Notes: generated by a model from the letters alone, not told the origin. DNA of 64,000 nucleotides from Advenella kashmirensis WT001 (GCF_000219915.2 NC_017964.1:1674001-1738000); one strand, 5' to 3'; counted from the first letter of the stretch, positions 30,330 to 40,607 are shown. Numbers and translations are program-made.

Positions 30330-31010
30330 ATGTCTGAATCTACCGGCGCGGCCCCGCCTGCAGCCAGCGCCAGGGCTGCCTCAATGACGCGCAGACGCTG
30401 GACGGCCAGTCAGGTGGCGCGCTTTAAACCCGTACTGTTTTTGCTCTGCCTGATTCCTTTTCTGCGCTGGTTCTACCTGGGATATAACGATGGTCTGACA
30501 GCCAACCCAGTCGAGTTCATTACCCGCTCCTCGGGTTTCTGGACACTGGCCATGTTGCTGCTTACGCTTGCGGTCACACCGGTCCGGCAGATATTGGACC
30601 AGCCTGCGCTGGTTCGTGTGCGGCGCATGCTGGGACTGTTTGCCTTCTTTTATGTCGTGCTGCATTTGCTGACCTGGATTGTCCTCGATCGGAATATGGA
30701 TTTGTCGTCCATGATCAAGGATGTGCTCGATCGCACCTTCATTTTTGTCGGGATGGCGGCATTTTTGCTGATGCTGCCTCTGGCGCTGACGTCCACACAG
30801 GGCTGGATGCGCCGATTGGGTATGAATTGGACGCGTCTGCACCGCAGTATTTATGCCATCGGCGTGCTTGGTATTGTGCATTTCTGGCTGATGCGTGCCG
30901 GCAAGAATGACTTTGCCGAGCCGATTCTGTATGGTACGCTGCTGGCTCTGCTATTGCTCTGGCGGATCTTGCGCGCGTGGCGACATCGACGGCGCCCGGC
31001 GGCGACTTAA
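30330..31010 (+). CDS. msrQ: Protein-methionine-sulfoxide reductase haem-binding subunit MsrQ
   Basis: A 226-residue inner-membrane cytochrome b-type protein that feeds electrons to MsrP. Five or six hydrophobic segments are visible. Candidate haem-ligand histidines lie in VVLHLLTWIVLD and in the later WTRLHRSIYAIGVLGIVHFWL. The phrase TRSSGFWTLAMLLLTLAVTPVRQ is typical of the family. The start at 30330 is preferred to the upstream ATG at 30309, which overlaps the msrP stop. Gene order msrP-msrQ matches E. coli yedYZ. Confidence 0.93.
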   Translation: MSESTGAAPPAASARAASMTRRRWTASQVARFKPVLFLLCLIPFLRWFYLGYNDGLTANPVEFITRSSGFWTLAMLLLTLAVTPVRQILDQPALVRVRRMLGLFAFFYVVLHLLTWIVLDRNMDLSSMIKDVLDRTFIFVGMAAFLLMLPLALTSTQGWMRRLGMNWTRLHRSIYAIGVLGIVHFWLMRAGKNDFAEPILYGTLLALLLLWRILRAWRHRRRPAAT

Positions 31011-31108
31011 TGTCGTTTTGTGTTGTCGAAGGCTGATGGGTTGCGGTCTGCGCCGGAACGCCGGTCTGCACCAGAAAAGACTTAACCCGAATAAAAAGAG
31101 GGCGAATC

Positions 31109-31909
31109 ATGCAAAAACGAGCCTGGCTGCTACTGGCGGGCGTGGCATTGGGGCTGGGCGCCTGCAGCACAGGTTTACCGATAGACACATCGCTGCGTGC
31201 GACCGGCCAGGATAGCCGGGTTCGCTTTATCGTGCTGCACTATACTTCGGAAAATCGCAGCGACTCGTTGCGCTTGCTTACCCAGGATCGGGTCAGCGCA
31301 CACTATCTGATTACCGACGAGCCGGTCAGAATCTTTTCACTGGTCGATGAAAACCGGCGCGCCTGGCATGCGGGGCAGAGTCAATGGTTTGAATATCCTA
31401 ACCTGAACGCCATGTCCATTGGTATTGAAATTGTCAATGCCGGGCCACTGGACGCAGCGCACACCCGCTGGGCGCCGTATTCGTCATCACAGATCAGCAT
31501 GCTGGCAGCGTTGCTGCACGATATCCAGTCGCGTCATCATGTCAGTGCCTGGAATATTGTGGCTCACAGCGATATCGCGCCCTTGCGCAAGAGCGATCCT
31601 GGTCCGGCGTTTCCCTGGCAAGCGCTGGCCCGGCAGGGACTGGGACGCTGGTATGACGAAGCGGCGGTGGCTCGGCGCATGCCGCTACTGAGCGCGCGTG
31701 AGCTCAAGAATGCCGCGTATATTCAGGGGCTGCTGTCGCGCATCGGCTACCCCATAGTGCAAAGCGGTATATGGGATCCGCAGACCCGGCAGGTCATTCG
31801 TGCCTTCCAGATGCATTATCGACCTGCAGAGTATAGAGGTCGCCTCGACAGGCAGACCCTGGCCATTGCAGAAGACCTGGCGCGCCAGATGCCCGCGCCG
31901 CGGCAATAG
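31109..31909 (+). CDS. Lipoprotein N-acetylmuramoyl-L-alanine amidase (AmiD-like)
   Basis: A 266-residue secreted hydrolase. The lipobox LGAC at residues 16-19 predicts a lipoprotein, probably of the outer membrane. The amidase_2 domain starts at FIVLHYTSENR (first zinc histidine), has SAHYLITDE and ENRRAWHAGQS, and ends with the second zinc-site region VAHSDIAPLRKSDPGPAFPW. A peptidoglycan-binding-1 like domain follows (SRIGYPIVQSGIWDPQTRQVIRAFQMHYRP). This matches E. coli AmiD, which cleaves anhydro-muropeptides and intact murein. Confidence 0.93.
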   Translation: MQKRAWLLLAGVALGLGACSTGLPIDTSLRATGQDSRVRFIVLHYTSENRSDSLRLLTQDRVSAHYLITDEPVRIFSLVDENRRAWHAGQSQWFEYPNLNAMSIGIEIVNAGPLDAAHTRWAPYSSSQISMLAALLHDIQSRHHVSAWNIVAHSDIAPLRKSDPGPAFPWQALARQGLGRWYDEAAVARRMPLLSARELKNAAYIQGLLSRIGYPIVQSGIWDPQTRQVIRAFQMHYRPAEYRGRLDRQTLAIAEDLARQMPAPRQ

Positions 31910-31939
31910 CGCTTGCGGCCGGGCGGTTGGGTGGCAGTG

Positions 31940-32640
31940 CTAGGCCAGAAACAGAAACAGTGTTGGAAATTTGTCCAGGTCCGGTGCCGGGTGCTGTTTC
32001 CAGCCGGCAATGGTATCAGTCCTGATCCATTCATCGGCTGTTGTCAGTGCGCGGGCAATGCATAGGCGGGTGGTCGGGTTCAGGGTGTCGACCAGTGTTG
32101 CGAACATGGCCATATTGCGGTACGGGGTTTCAATGAACAATTGCGTCTGGTTGTGGCGGGAGGATAACTGCTCCCAGCCTTTGAGCTGCTTGCTGCGTTC
32201 GGCTGGTGCAATGGGTACATAACCGTGAAAGGTAAAGCGTTGTCCATCCAGGCCGCTGGCCATCAGGCCCAGCAGAATGGAGGAGGGGCCTACCCAGGGT
32301 ACGACCTGAATACCAGTTGATGGGCCAGCAGCACCACGCGCGCACCGGGATCGGCCACGGCTGGGCAGCCGGCTTCCGATACCAGGCCGATATCGCCACT
32401 GGTCTCGGTCAGCCAGCGACGAATGTCCGCTTCAGGCGTTTTTGCGCCCAATGTGTGAATCGTAATGTCCTGGATTGCGCCTTCAGTGCCGGTTTGTTTC
32501 AGATATGCACGGGCGGTTTTGGCATTTTCGGCAATATAGGTCTTCAGAATGGAGGCCTGGTGCCGGGCGCCGGCGGGTAGCCATTGTTCAAGCGGGGCAC
32601 TGCCCAGGCTCACAGGAAGCAGGTGAAGGGTGTTGATCAT
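31940..32640 (-). CDS. RsmI-like SAM-dependent methyltransferase
   Basis: A tetrapyrrole-methylase-fold enzyme of about 234 residues, related to 16S rRNA (cytidine-2'-O) methyltransferase RsmI but shorter and of the second paralogue type found next to maf. It has LVSEAGCPAVADPGARVVLLAHQL and, after restoring one G near 32312 (CAACTG-GGT), GIQVVPWVGPSSILLGLMASG. FIETPYRN and LCIARALTT follow, as in RsmI. The start codon overlaps the maf stop by four bases. Substrate not assigned. Confidence 0.85.
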
Positions 32641-33248
32641 AACGGTTGGGCCAGAAGCGTGGGGTTTAGGTCAAAACTGCGCAGCATGCGGGACAGTTCG
32701 ATCAGAGGCAGCCCGATGATGGCTGTCGGGTCGTCGCTGTGCATCGATTGCATCAGGCTGATGCCCAGGCCTTCGGCCTTGGCGCTGCCAGCGGTGTCAA
32801 ATGGCTTTTCCACGCTCAGGTAATGCCTGATTTCCTCGTCGGTCAATTCGCGGAATACGCAGCGTGTTACCACATCGGCAACGGCGCTGCGCGCGCCATT
32901 GGTGACAGCCAACGCGCTATGGAATGCCACGGTTTTTCCGGATAGCTCGCGCAATTGTGCAAAGGCGCGCTCGTAGGTGCCTGGTTTGCCTATCGGCTGA
33001 CCGTCGTGGGTAGCGACCTGATCAGAGCCGATCACCACGCTGCCTGGGTGTTGGACGGCGACATGCTGTGCTTTGGCCAGTGACAGGCGCTGGGACAGGG
33101 CTTCAGGCGCCTCGTCGGGCAGGGCAGACTCGTCGATACCGGGCGAAATGGCCTCAAAGGGCAGGCCCAGGCGTTGCAGCATGGCCTTGCGATAGACCGA
33201 AGATGACGCGAGAATAAGACGCGGAGGGGAAAATGACATGGTTTTCAT
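32637..33248 (-). CDS. maf: Maf-family nucleotide pyrophosphatase (YceF type)
   Basis: A house-cleaning pyrophosphatase acting on modified nucleoside triphosphates, likely m7GTP. The N-terminus LILASSSVYRKAMLQRLGL is the Maf signature; further motifs are VVIGSDQVA, GKPGTYERAFAQL and the AGSAKAEGLGISL loop. I choose 33248 (MKTMSFSPPR); starts at 33239 and 33269 are in frame too. It is divergent from yceD-rpmF and co-transcribed with the methyltransferase, a conserved neighbourhood in betaproteobacteria. Confidence 0.93.
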   Translation of the reverse strand: MKTMSFSPPRLILASSSVYRKAMLQRLGLPFEAISPGIDESALPDEAPEALSQRLSLAKAQHVAVQHPGSVVIGSDQVATHDGQPIGKPGTYERAFAQLRELSGKTVAFHSALAVTNGARSAVADVVTRCVFRELTDEEIRHYLSVEKPFDTAGSAKAEGLGISLMQSMHSDDPTAIIGLPLIELSRMLRSFDLNPTLLAQPL

Positions 33249-33506
33249 TGACTTATCGGATGTGAACAAGTTATTATCTTATGTTTTCCGGGGAATGTGT
33301 GGGTGAGCAATGAAAACCCGCAGCGAAATCTGAGGAAAAGACCGAATTTGTTTGCCAGAGCATGGCCGGCTTGTAATCGGGGTTATTAAGGTTCGGGTTA
33401 TAAATCGTTTGTTATTTATAAACCACTTGTTATATAACCCATTTGGATTAATCCGCTTGAAAATGTTCCGCAGGCAGATATCTGTAATACAATATCTGGC
33501 TATTTT

Positions 33507-34061
33507 ATGAAACCCGGTCATCCTGTGATCGACGTACTGGATTTTATCTCCCGCGGTGCAGAGCAAAGCGGCGAGACGCCTCTGTCGGCATTCTCACGGA
33601 TTAGCGATCTACTGCCAGCGCAGGTGTTGCCTTCGGATGATGCAGATAGCGCTAAGGCAGATGGCCTGGTACGCTGGTCTGTGCGTGGAGAGCGCACCCA
33701 ACACGGAAAACGTTATCTTCATCTGGAAGTCAGCGCCAGGCCGATACTTATCTGCCAGCGTTGTATGCGGCCTTTTGTCTATGAAGTAGACAGTGCCGTA
33801 CCGCTGGAAGTGGTCACCAGCCAGGTCGCCTGGACGACGACGAGCAGGGCGACGATCCGGATATGGAAGGCCCGGACCGGATTCTGGCCCAGGCCAGTCA
33901 GTCGGTGCTGGAATTGGTAGAAGACGAATTAATTCTGAGTCTGCCCTAGCATACCCAGGCATGATTATGCATGCGTGCAGTATGACAATCAGGAAACGCC
34001 CGAAGGGGCAGACAAAAAACCATCGCCGTTTGCGGCGCTGGCAGCTTTAAAGAAGCAGTAA
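33507..34061 (+). CDS. yceD: YceD/DUF177 family protein
   Basis: The conserved partner of rpmF, involved in 23S rRNA maturation. The N-terminal part contains VSARPILICQRCMRPFVYEVD with a CxxC-type site. Slips occur near 33826 (one C) and between 33946 and 33955 (two Cs). Correcting them gives LDDDEQGDDPDMEGPDRIL, VLELVEDELILSLPLAYPRH and a C-terminal end PFAALAALKKQ with a stop at 34059-34061. That C-terminus (FA.LA.LK) is the family's signature and would be lost if the frames were read literally. Confidence 0.9.
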
Positions 34062-34117
34062 CTTAACCTATTTTCTGCATAATTTTCGGGTTGTGCAGTT
34101 TTATTTTCGGAGTCATC

Positions 34118-34300
34118 ATGGCCGTTCAACAAAACAAAAAGACACCTTCAAAACGCGGTATGCACCGTTCGCACGATTTCCTGACCGCACCAGCGACAGC
34201 AATCGAGCCAACCACAGGTGAACTGCACCTGCGTCACCACATCAGCCCTAACGGCGTATATCGTGGCCGCAAAGTTCTGAAAACCAAAAACGACGAATAA
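34118..34300 (+). CDS. rpmF: 50S ribosomal protein L32
   Basis: A 60-residue basic ribosomal protein beginning [20 protein letters not shown], the invariant start of L32. The C-terminal part, [17 protein letters not shown], is also conserved. It lacks the zinc cysteines of the C+ type. The start at 34118 follows CGGAG. The order yceD-rpmF-plsX-fabH is nearly universal in proteobacteria. Confidence 0.98.
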   Translation: MAVQQNKKTPSKRGMHRSHDFLTAPATAIEPTTGELHLRHHISPNGVYRGRKVLKTKNDE

Positions 34301-34403
34301 TTCTCTGTTTAACCGGTAAGGGAAGAGGCCGTCTGTCGGCGCTGTCGTTCGATGCGTTCCTGGCCGCTTCTTGTGTATTACCGTAACGGAAACATTATTT
34401 ATA

Positions 34404-35444
34404 GTGATCAGAATTGCAATTGACTGTATGGGAGGCGATCACGGCCTTCCCGTCACCGTTCCGGCGGCCGTTCAGGTCGCCGCAAAGTTTCCTGATACCT
34501 GTTTTCTGTTGGTAGGTCTGCCTGATCAGGTGGCCGCTGCCCTGAAGCAGGCGCGTCCGGCAAATCCCGCGCAATTTGAAATTGTCGCCGCCTCCGAAGT
34601 GGTTACCATGGACGATCCGGTTGATATGGCGCTGCGCAAGAAAAAAGACTCTTCCATGCGCGTGGCGGTGACCTGCGTGAAGGAAGATCGTGCCGATGCC
34701 TGCGTCTCTGCAGGCAATACCGGTGCGTGGATGGCCATTTCCCGTTACGTTCTTAAAACCATGGATGGGATCGATCGTCCGGCCATTGCTGCTGCTATTC
34801 CCAATCAGCGAGGTGGCACTACGACCGTGCTTGATCTGGGCGCCAATGTCGATTGCTCGGCAGAGCATCTGCTTGAGTTTGCCATCATGGGCGCGGCGCT
34901 GTCGCAATCGGTTGAACACATTGAAAATCCCAGTATCGGTCTGCTCAATATCGGGCAAGAGGCCATCAAGGGTAATGATGTGGTCAAGGAGGCAGCCGAG
35001 CTGCTGCGCGCCAGCAACCTGAATTTCTACGGCAATGTCGAAGGCGACGATATCTTCAAGGGCACCACCAATGTGGTCGTTTGCGATGGTTTTGTCGGCA
35101 ATGTGGTGCTCAAGTCCGTTGAGGGTCTGTCCAAGATGATCGGCAGCATGATCCGCGACGAATTCATGCGTAATCCGTTCACGATGGCCGCCGGTCTGTT
35201 TGCACGGCCTGTGCTGAACCGCTTTCGCAACCGGGTTGATTCACGTAACCATAATGGTGCGGCCCTGCTTGGGTTGCGTGGCGTTGTCATCAAAAGTCAT
35301 GGCTCTGCCGATATCTACGCCTACACAGTCGCGCTTGAGCGCGCCCGGGCGGCGGTTGCCAGCAAACTGCTGGAAAAAACGTCCAGCTCCGTGCTGCAGA
35401 TCAGTCAGCTCATTCGCTCAAAAAATACGGAAAGCAGCGCATAA
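34404..35444 (+). CDS. plsX: Phosphate acyltransferase PlsX
   Basis: A 346-residue enzyme that makes acyl-phosphate from acyl-ACP for phospholipid synthesis. The GTG at 34404 gives [21 protein letters not shown], the family N-terminus; the upstream in-frame ATG at 34371 adds an unconserved leader. [32 protein letters not shown] and [16 protein letters not shown] are characteristic. It opens the fatty-acid synthesis block. Confidence 0.96.
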   Translation: MIRIAIDCMGGDHGLPVTVPAAVQVAAKFPDTCFLLVGLPDQVAAALKQARPANPAQFEIVAASEVVTMDDPVDMALRKKKDSSMRVAVTCVKEDRADACVSAGNTGAWMAISRYVLKTMDGIDRPAIAAAIPNQRGGTTTVLDLGANVDCSAEHLLEFAIMGAALSQSVEHIENPSIGLLNIGQEAIKGNDVVKEAAELLRASNLNFYGNVEGDDIFKGTTNVVVCDGFVGNVVLKSVEGLSKMIGSMIRDEFMRNPFTMAAGLFARPVLNRFRNRVDSRNHNGAALLGLRGVVIKSHGSADIYAYTVALERARAAVASKLLEKTSSSVLQISQLIRSKNTESSA

Positions 35445-35504
35445 TAGTCATAAAAACTATAAAATTGCCTGCTTTACTTATTTAAATTGTCTTCGGAGCC
35501 ATAC

Positions 35505-36478
35505 ATGACTTATTCAACCATCGTGGGTACGGGAAGTTATTTACCCCCAAAATGTGTCACCAACACGATGCTTGCGCAAGATATGGCCCAGCGGGGTCTT
35601 GAAACATCCGACGAATGGATTGTGACCCGCACCGGTATACATCAGCGGCATCTGGCCGACCCTGGCGTCACCTCCAGCGAACTGGGCTTTCTGGCCGCCG
35701 AAAAGGCCCTGGCCGATGCCGGTATCGCTGCGGCTGACCTTGATCTGATCATTGTCGCAACCTCCACGCCTGATTTCATTTTTCCCAGTACTGCCTGCCT
35801 GATTCAGGCAAAACTGGGCAACAAGGGTGGTGCTGCGTTTGATGTCCAGGCCGTCTGCAGCGGTTTTGTGTACGCACTGGCCACCGCAGACAGCTTTATA
35901 CGGGCAGGTAATGCGCGCAACGCGCTGGTGATCGGCACCGAAGTATTCTCCCGAATTCTGGACTGGAATGATCGCGGCACCTGTGTGCTTTTTGGCGATG
36001 GCGCCGGCGCATGGTGCTCACCGCTTCCGATGAGCCTGGTATTCTGGCCTCGCAACTGAATGCCGATGGTTCTCTGCACACCATTTTGAATACTGCCGGG
36101 CGGATCGAAAACGGTCAGGTTACTGGCGATCCCTTCCTGCGCATGGACGGTCAGTCTGTGTTCAAGCAGGCTGTGACGGTTCTGGATAAGTCGGCGCGCC
36201 AAGTGTGCGAGAAAGCGGGTGTTCAGCTCAGCGATCTGGACTGGATGGTACCGCATCAGGCCAATATCCGGATCATCGATTTCCTGGGGCGCAAATTGGG
36301 CATTCCCGGTGAAAAAGTGGTTGCAACGGTGGGTGAACATGCCAATACTTCTGCTGCAAGCGTGCCGCTGGCCTTCGATGTGGCGCGTCGCGATGGTCGT
36401 ATTAAAAAGGGTGATCTGGTTCTCATGCAAGGCGTGGGGGGCGGTTTTACCTGGGGCTCCATCCTTGCCCGTATCTGA
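35505..36478 (+). CDS. fabH: 3-oxoacyl-ACP synthase III
   Basis: The initiating condensing enzyme (acetyl-CoA plus malonyl-ACP). The catalytic triad is visible: cysteine 118 in [12 protein letters not shown], histidine in [11 protein letters not shown], and asparagine in [14 protein letters not shown]. Near 36012 the frame slips; one C restored in GGCGC-CATGG joins FGDGAGA to [12 protein letters not shown]. Restored length is about 324 residues. It is the second gene of the fab block. Confidence 0.95.
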
Positions 36479-36502
36479 ATTTTCACTTCAACACAGAAAA
36501 CC

Positions 36503-37433
36503 ATGAAACTCGCATTCGTATTTCCAGGACAGGGTTCGCAAACCGTCGGCATGCTTGCCGGATGGGCGGGCAACCCGGCCATCGACGCTGCCATGCAGCG
36601 CGCATCCACGGCGCTGGGCCAGGATCTGGGCGCCTTGTCGAGCAGGGACCTGCCGAAGACCTCAATCTCACCGTCAATACGCAGCCGGTCATGCTGGCAT
36701 GTAGTGTGGCCATGTATGATGCCTGGCGCCAGCCGGCGGTCCTCAGCCCGAGATTATGGCCGGACACAGTCTGGGTGAATATTCTGCGCTGACCGCAGCA
36801 GGCACGTTTTCGCTGGAAGACGCCGTGCGCCTGGTGCGTATTCGCGCCAGTGCGATGCAGGACGCCGTCCCTGTAGGTACGGGTGGCATGGCAGCGATTC
36901 TGGGACTGGATGACGAAACCGTCCTCGCTGTTTGCAGCGAAGCCAGCACTGATACCATTGTCGAAGCGGTCAATTTTAACGCGCCGGCCCAGGTCGTGAT
37001 TGCCGGGCACAAAGACGCCGTGCAGCGCGCCTGCGACCTGGCAAAGGCCAAAGGGGCCAAGCGGGCGCTGCTGTTGCCGGTATCTGCGCCATTTCACTCG
37101 CGGCTTCTTGAGCCAGCGGCAGCGGTGCTGCAACAGGCGCTTGGCCAATTGACGCTGAATATGCCCAGCGCAGAGATCATTAATAACGTCGATGTTGCGG
37201 TCGCCGCCAACACCCAGGATATCGCCGATGCGCTGGTGCGCCAGGCCTGGCATCCGGTGCGTTGGGTGGAAACGATCAGGGCCATGAAAGCTCGCGGCGT
37301 TACCCATGTGGTGGAATGCGGTCCCGGCAAGGTGCTTGCCGGATTGATCAAGCGTATCGAACCCGAGCTGGTGACGGTATCTGTCAATGATCAGGCATCT
37401 CTGGATGCCGCGCTCGCTCAAATCAACGCATAA
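36503..37433 (+). CDS. fabD: Malonyl-CoA:ACP transacylase
   Basis: The transacylase loading malonyl onto ACP. It begins MKLAFVFPGQGSQTVGML. Slips near 36631 (CC read as C) and 36753 (GG read as G) hide the join to RLVEQGPAEDLNLTVNTQPV and to PEIMAGHSLGEYSAL, which carries the catalytic serine. The histidine is in PVSAPFHSRLL. Restored length is about 310 residues. Because fabD is essential, two real frameshifts are implausible. Confidence 0.95.
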
Positions 37434-37442
37434 GGAACAGGC

Positions 37443-38189
37443 ATGTCAGAACAGAAAGAACTTACGGGCCAGATTGCATTGGTCACCGGGGCCAGCCGTG
37501 GCCTGGGCAAGGCAATTGCGCTTGAACTGGCCAAACGCGGTGCTACCGTTGTGGGCACCGCCACCTCCGAAGCTGGCGCACAGGCCGTCAGCGACATGCT
37601 TGCGGACAGTCAGGGACGGGGCGTGGTGCTCAATGTGACTGATGCAGCCGCCTGCGATGCCTTGCTGGCCGAGCTGGGTAAGGAGGGTGGTCCTCATATC
37701 CTGGTCAATAATGCAGGTATTACGCGCGATGGCCTGGCCATGCGCATGAAAGACGACGACTGGTCTGCCGTGATCGGCACCAATCTGGATTCGGTATTCC
37801 GGCTCTCGCGTGGTGTTTTGCGAGTCATGATGAAAGCACGTGCCGGCCGCATCATTAATGTAACCTCGGTGGTAGGATCTGCCGGTAACCCCGGGCAGGC
37901 CAACTACGCGGCCGCCAAGGCCGGTGTAGCAGGAATGACGCGCGCACTGGCGCGCGAGCTGGGTAGTCGTAATATTACTGTCAATTGTGTGGCGCCCGGT
38001 TTTATCGATACCGATATGACACGTGCCCTGGGTAATGATCAGACCTCGGCCCTGCTGGGCCAGATTCCCCTGGGTCGGCTGGGCCAGCCTGCCGATGTCG
38101 CCAATGCCGTTGCCTTTCTGGCGGGGCCTGGGGCAGGGTATATTACGGGTACAACGGTGCATGTCAATGGCGGCATGTTCATGCAGTAA
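37443..38189 (+). CDS. fabG: 3-oxoacyl-ACP reductase
   Basis: A 248-residue short-chain dehydrogenase using NADPH. The cofactor loop is TGASRGLGKAIALEL, followed by NNAGITRD, the catalytic serine in VTSVVGSAGNPGQ, and the YxxxK pair in NYAAAKAGV. The C-terminal VNGGMFMQ is typical FabG. Uninterrupted frame and a nine-base gap after fabD. Confidence 0.97.
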   Translation: MSEQKELTGQIALVTGASRGLGKAIALELAKRGATVVGTATSEAGAQAVSDMLADSQGRGVVLNVTDAAACDALLAELGKEGGPHILVNNAGITRDGLAMRMKDDDWSAVIGTNLDSVFRLSRGVLRVMMKARAGRIINVTSVVGSAGNPGQANYAAAKAGVAGMTRALARELGSRNITVNCVAPGFIDTDMTRALGNDQTSALLGQIPLGRLGQPADVANAVAFLAGPGAGYITGTTVHVNGGMFMQ

Positions 38190-38497
38190 ATCAGTTGCCC
38201 CTGCGGGTCGGCTGGCTTGATTGCCCGCATGTCCGCGCAGCAACTGGGCCTGTGTTATTGTTAAATACCGCAGGCAGGGCAGGTAATTTGAGGCAGTCGG
38301 GTTCTTTTTCTTATACAGAGCTGAAATTTTACTAAAATGCAGGATACGTAAAAGAGCAGTTGTTTATTTTTAAACTGTGTTTTAGTTTTACTGTTTTCAG
38401 AAACCAGTTTCGCTAAAATATTTTTTTCACATAAAGCCTTTTGCAATCGGTTTGTAGTTGGCTAAAATTGCGGGATTTTCCCCCTTTGGAGATTTAC
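38190..38497. other. Intergenic region fabG-acpP
   Basis: A 308-base, strongly AT-rich region with no gene. It probably holds an independent promoter for acpP (entry at 38440-38468), which needs high expression. No clear terminator for fabG is visible. Confidence 0.5.
38440..38468 (+). promoter_or_regulatory. Candidate acpP promoter
   Basis: TTTGCA (38440-38445) and TAAAAT (38463-38468) with a 17-base spacer, about 30 bases upstream of the acpP ATG. It lies at the end of the long AT-rich gap after fabG. Sequence match only. Confidence 0.5.
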
Positions 38498-38734
38498 ATG
38501 GATAGCATCGAACAACGCGTCAAGAAGATCGTCGCAGAACAACTTGGTGTAAATGAAGCAGAAATTAAAAACGAGTCTTCATTTCTTGACGACCTGGGTG
38601 CAGATTCACTGGACATGGTTGAGTTGGTCATGGCACTTGAAGACGAGTTCGAAACAGAAATTCCTGACGAAGAAGCTGAAAAAATCACAACTGTTCAGCA
38701 GGCAGTCGACTATATCAACTCTCACAAAGGTTAA
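38498..38734 (+). CDS. acpP: Acyl carrier protein
   Basis: A 78-residue acidic four-helix carrier starting [17 protein letters not shown]. The phosphopantetheine attachment serine is residue 37 in [18 protein letters not shown]. The ATG at 38498 has a GGAG upstream; the earlier in-frame start adds 19 unconserved residues. It serves all enzymes of the surrounding fab genes. Confidence 0.98.
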   Translation: MDSIEQRVKKIVAEQLGVNEAEIKNESSFLDDLGADSLDMVELVMALEDEFETEIPDEEAEKITTVQQAVDYINSHKG

Positions 38735-38804
38735 TTTGTGCGAGTCAACCGGCGCGCGCGAGCAGCCGGTTGCAATAAAAAAAGCGGTTTTGGAAAGTGG
38801 CTCA

Positions 38805-38830
38805 CATCCATATCCCTTGAGATATGGATG
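38805..38830. promoter_or_regulatory. Hairpin between acpP and fabF
   Basis: CATCCATATC (38805-38814) and GATATGGATG (38821-38830) form a perfect 10-bp stem with a six-base loop. A second, GC-rich stem (CAACCGGC 38746-38753 with GCCGGTTG 38765-38772) lies before it. Neither is followed by a good T-run on the plus strand, so they may be processing or attenuation elements that keep acpP mRNA abundant relative to fabF. Confidence 0.45.
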
Positions 38831-38908
38831 GTATAAACCTTTTCCAGACCCTTTTTTTATTTCAGGGTTTTGATTCATATTTACTTCAGTATAGGGTAGG
38901 AGCCAACC

Positions 38909-40138
38909 GTGAAAAGACGCGTTGTCATCACCGGACTGGGAATTGTATCCCCGGTCGGAAACACAGTACCGCAGGCCTGGGATAATATTGTCAACGGACG
39001 TTCCGGCATTGACCGCATCACGCGTTTTGACGCCTCCGGGTTCAATGCGCAGATCGCTGGTGAAGTCAAGGATTTCGACGTCACGCAATACCTGTCGGCC
39101 AAAGAAGCCAAACAAATGGATACCTTTATCCATTACGGCATTGCTGCCAGTGTCGATGCCTGGAAAGATGCGGGCCTCACTGTTACTGAAGAGAACGCCG
39201 ATCGCATTGGCGCCATCGTCAGTTCGGGCATCGGCGGGTTGCAGCGCATTGAAGAGACCCAGACTGAATACCTTGCAAAAGGTGCACGCCGCATTTCCCC
39301 ATTTTTCGTTCCCGCCTCCCTGATCAATCTGATTTCCGGTCAGGTTTCCATCATGCTCGGACTCAAGGGACCAACCTATGCGGTCGTCTCTGCCTGCACT
39401 ACCGGTTTGCACTCAATCGGAGATGCCTCAAGACTGATTGAGTATGGCGATGCCGACGTCATGCTGGCCGGCGGCGCTGAAGCGACGGTGTCACCACTGG
39501 GCATTGGCGGGTTCGCCGCCATGCGCGCGTTGTCAACCCGCAATGACGATCCCCAGACGGCTTCTCGTCCGTGGGACATCGACCGGGATGGCTTTGTTCT
39601 GGGTGAAGGGGCAGGGGTGCTGGTGCTGGAAGAATACGAACACGCTAAAGCCCGCGGCGCCCGCATCTATGGCGAATTTGCCGGCTATGGCATGAGCTCC
39701 GATGCGCATCACATCACTGCGCCGGATCGTGACGGCCCTCGCCGTGGCATTCTGAATGCGTTGAAAAACGGCAAGTTTAATGTTGACCAGATCGACTACG
39801 TCAATGCTCATGGCACATCAACCCCCCTGGGCGACAAGAACGAAACAGAGGCGCTCAAGCTGGCACTGGGCGAGCACGCCTATAAAACGGTAGTCAATTC
39901 GACCAAATCCATGACCGGCCATTTGCTGGGCGCGGCCGGTGGCATTGAAGCCGTCTTTACCACGCTGGCAGTGCATCATCAGGTGTCACCGCCCACGATC
40001 AACCTGATCAATCAGGACCCCGAGTGTGATCTGGACTACTGCGCCAATGTCGCTCGTGAAATGAAAATTGATGTGGCGCTGTCCAACTCCTTCGGATTTG
40101 GCGGCACCAACGGGTCCATGATTGTCAGACGGGTCTGA
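38909..40138 (+). CDS. fabF: 3-oxoacyl-ACP synthase II
   Basis: A 409-residue elongating condensing enzyme. It starts with GTG at 38909 behind TAGGAG. The catalytic cysteine is in AVVSACTTGLHSIGDA, the two histidines in NAHGTSTPLGDKNE and STKSMTGHLLGAAGG, and the C-terminal NSFGFGGTNGSM is invariant. Full length and uninterrupted. It runs into the YgfX-like gene, whose start overlaps its end. Confidence 0.97.
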   Translation: MKRRVVITGLGIVSPVGNTVPQAWDNIVNGRSGIDRITRFDASGFNAQIAGEVKDFDVTQYLSAKEAKQMDTFIHYGIAASVDAWKDAGLTVTEENADRIGAIVSSGIGGLQRIEETQTEYLAKGARRISPFFVPASLINLISGQVSIMLGLKGPTYAVVSACTTGLHSIGDASRLIEYGDADVMLAGGAEATVSPLGIGGFAAMRALSTRNDDPQTASRPWDIDRDGFVLGEGAGVLVLEEYEHAKARGARIYGEFAGYGMSSDAHHITAPDRDGPRRGILNALKNGKFNVDQIDYVNAHGTSTPLGDKNETEALKLALGEHAYKTVVNSTKSMTGHLLGAAGGIEAVFTTLAVHHQVSPPTINLINQDPECDLDYCANVAREMKIDVALSNSFGFGGTNGSMIVRRV

Positions 40139-40607
40139 TTTGCAGTACGAACTGAACCGGCACTGGCAGGCTCGACTCCATGTCGGGCAGCCCGGTTACA
40201 TTACAGTTTGTCATTACGTTGTGGCAACCCTGGCCATGCTTTGTATTGCCGGTCCCCAGGCGGCGGTTGTGTTTGCGCTGCTTGCCCTGGCTGGCCGCCA
40301 TCACCTGGCCAGCCACAGGGCCGGCAACATCGGTATGGTTCAAGTGGGCCCCGACGGGTACTATCGGCTTTTCCGCAAGGCCTGCTCGCCGCAAGCCGGC
40401 GACATCCGCATTCTGCAACAGTACTGGCAGGGCCCCTGGTGGTTTACCCTGGTACTGCGCGATCCCTATTTTCCTCATTCACGTCCCGATATCGTGACGG
40501 TCTGGTCGTCTGGCCAGTCGCCTGATGCCTGGCGACGCTTCTGCGCGCTGGTGCAGTCTGCCCAATGGACAAATGCGCAGAGTGCCGCTGCAAGGATCGC
40601 AATATGA
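40122..40607 (+). CDS. YgfX-like membrane protein (hypothetical)
   Basis: About 161 residues from a TTG at 40122 that overlaps fabF; a TTG at 40140 is an alternative. Two short membrane segments (residues 27-60) precede a cytoplasmic beta-rich domain with WQGPWWFTLVLRD and a closing WRRFCALVQ. The layout (two-helix hairpin then small soluble domain) resembles the YgfX/CptA family, and a gene of this type often lies between fabF and rpoE in betaproteobacteria. It overlaps the rpoE start by four bases. Function unknown; the family name is tentative. Confidence 0.6.
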   Translation: MSDGSDLQYELNRHWQARLHVGQPGYITVCHYVVATLAMLCIAGPQAAVVFALLALAGRHHLASHRAGNIGMVQVGPDGYYRLFRKACSPQAGDIRILQQYWQGPWWFTLVLRDPYFPHSRPDIVTVWSSGQSPDAWRRFCALVQSAQWTNAQSAAARIAI

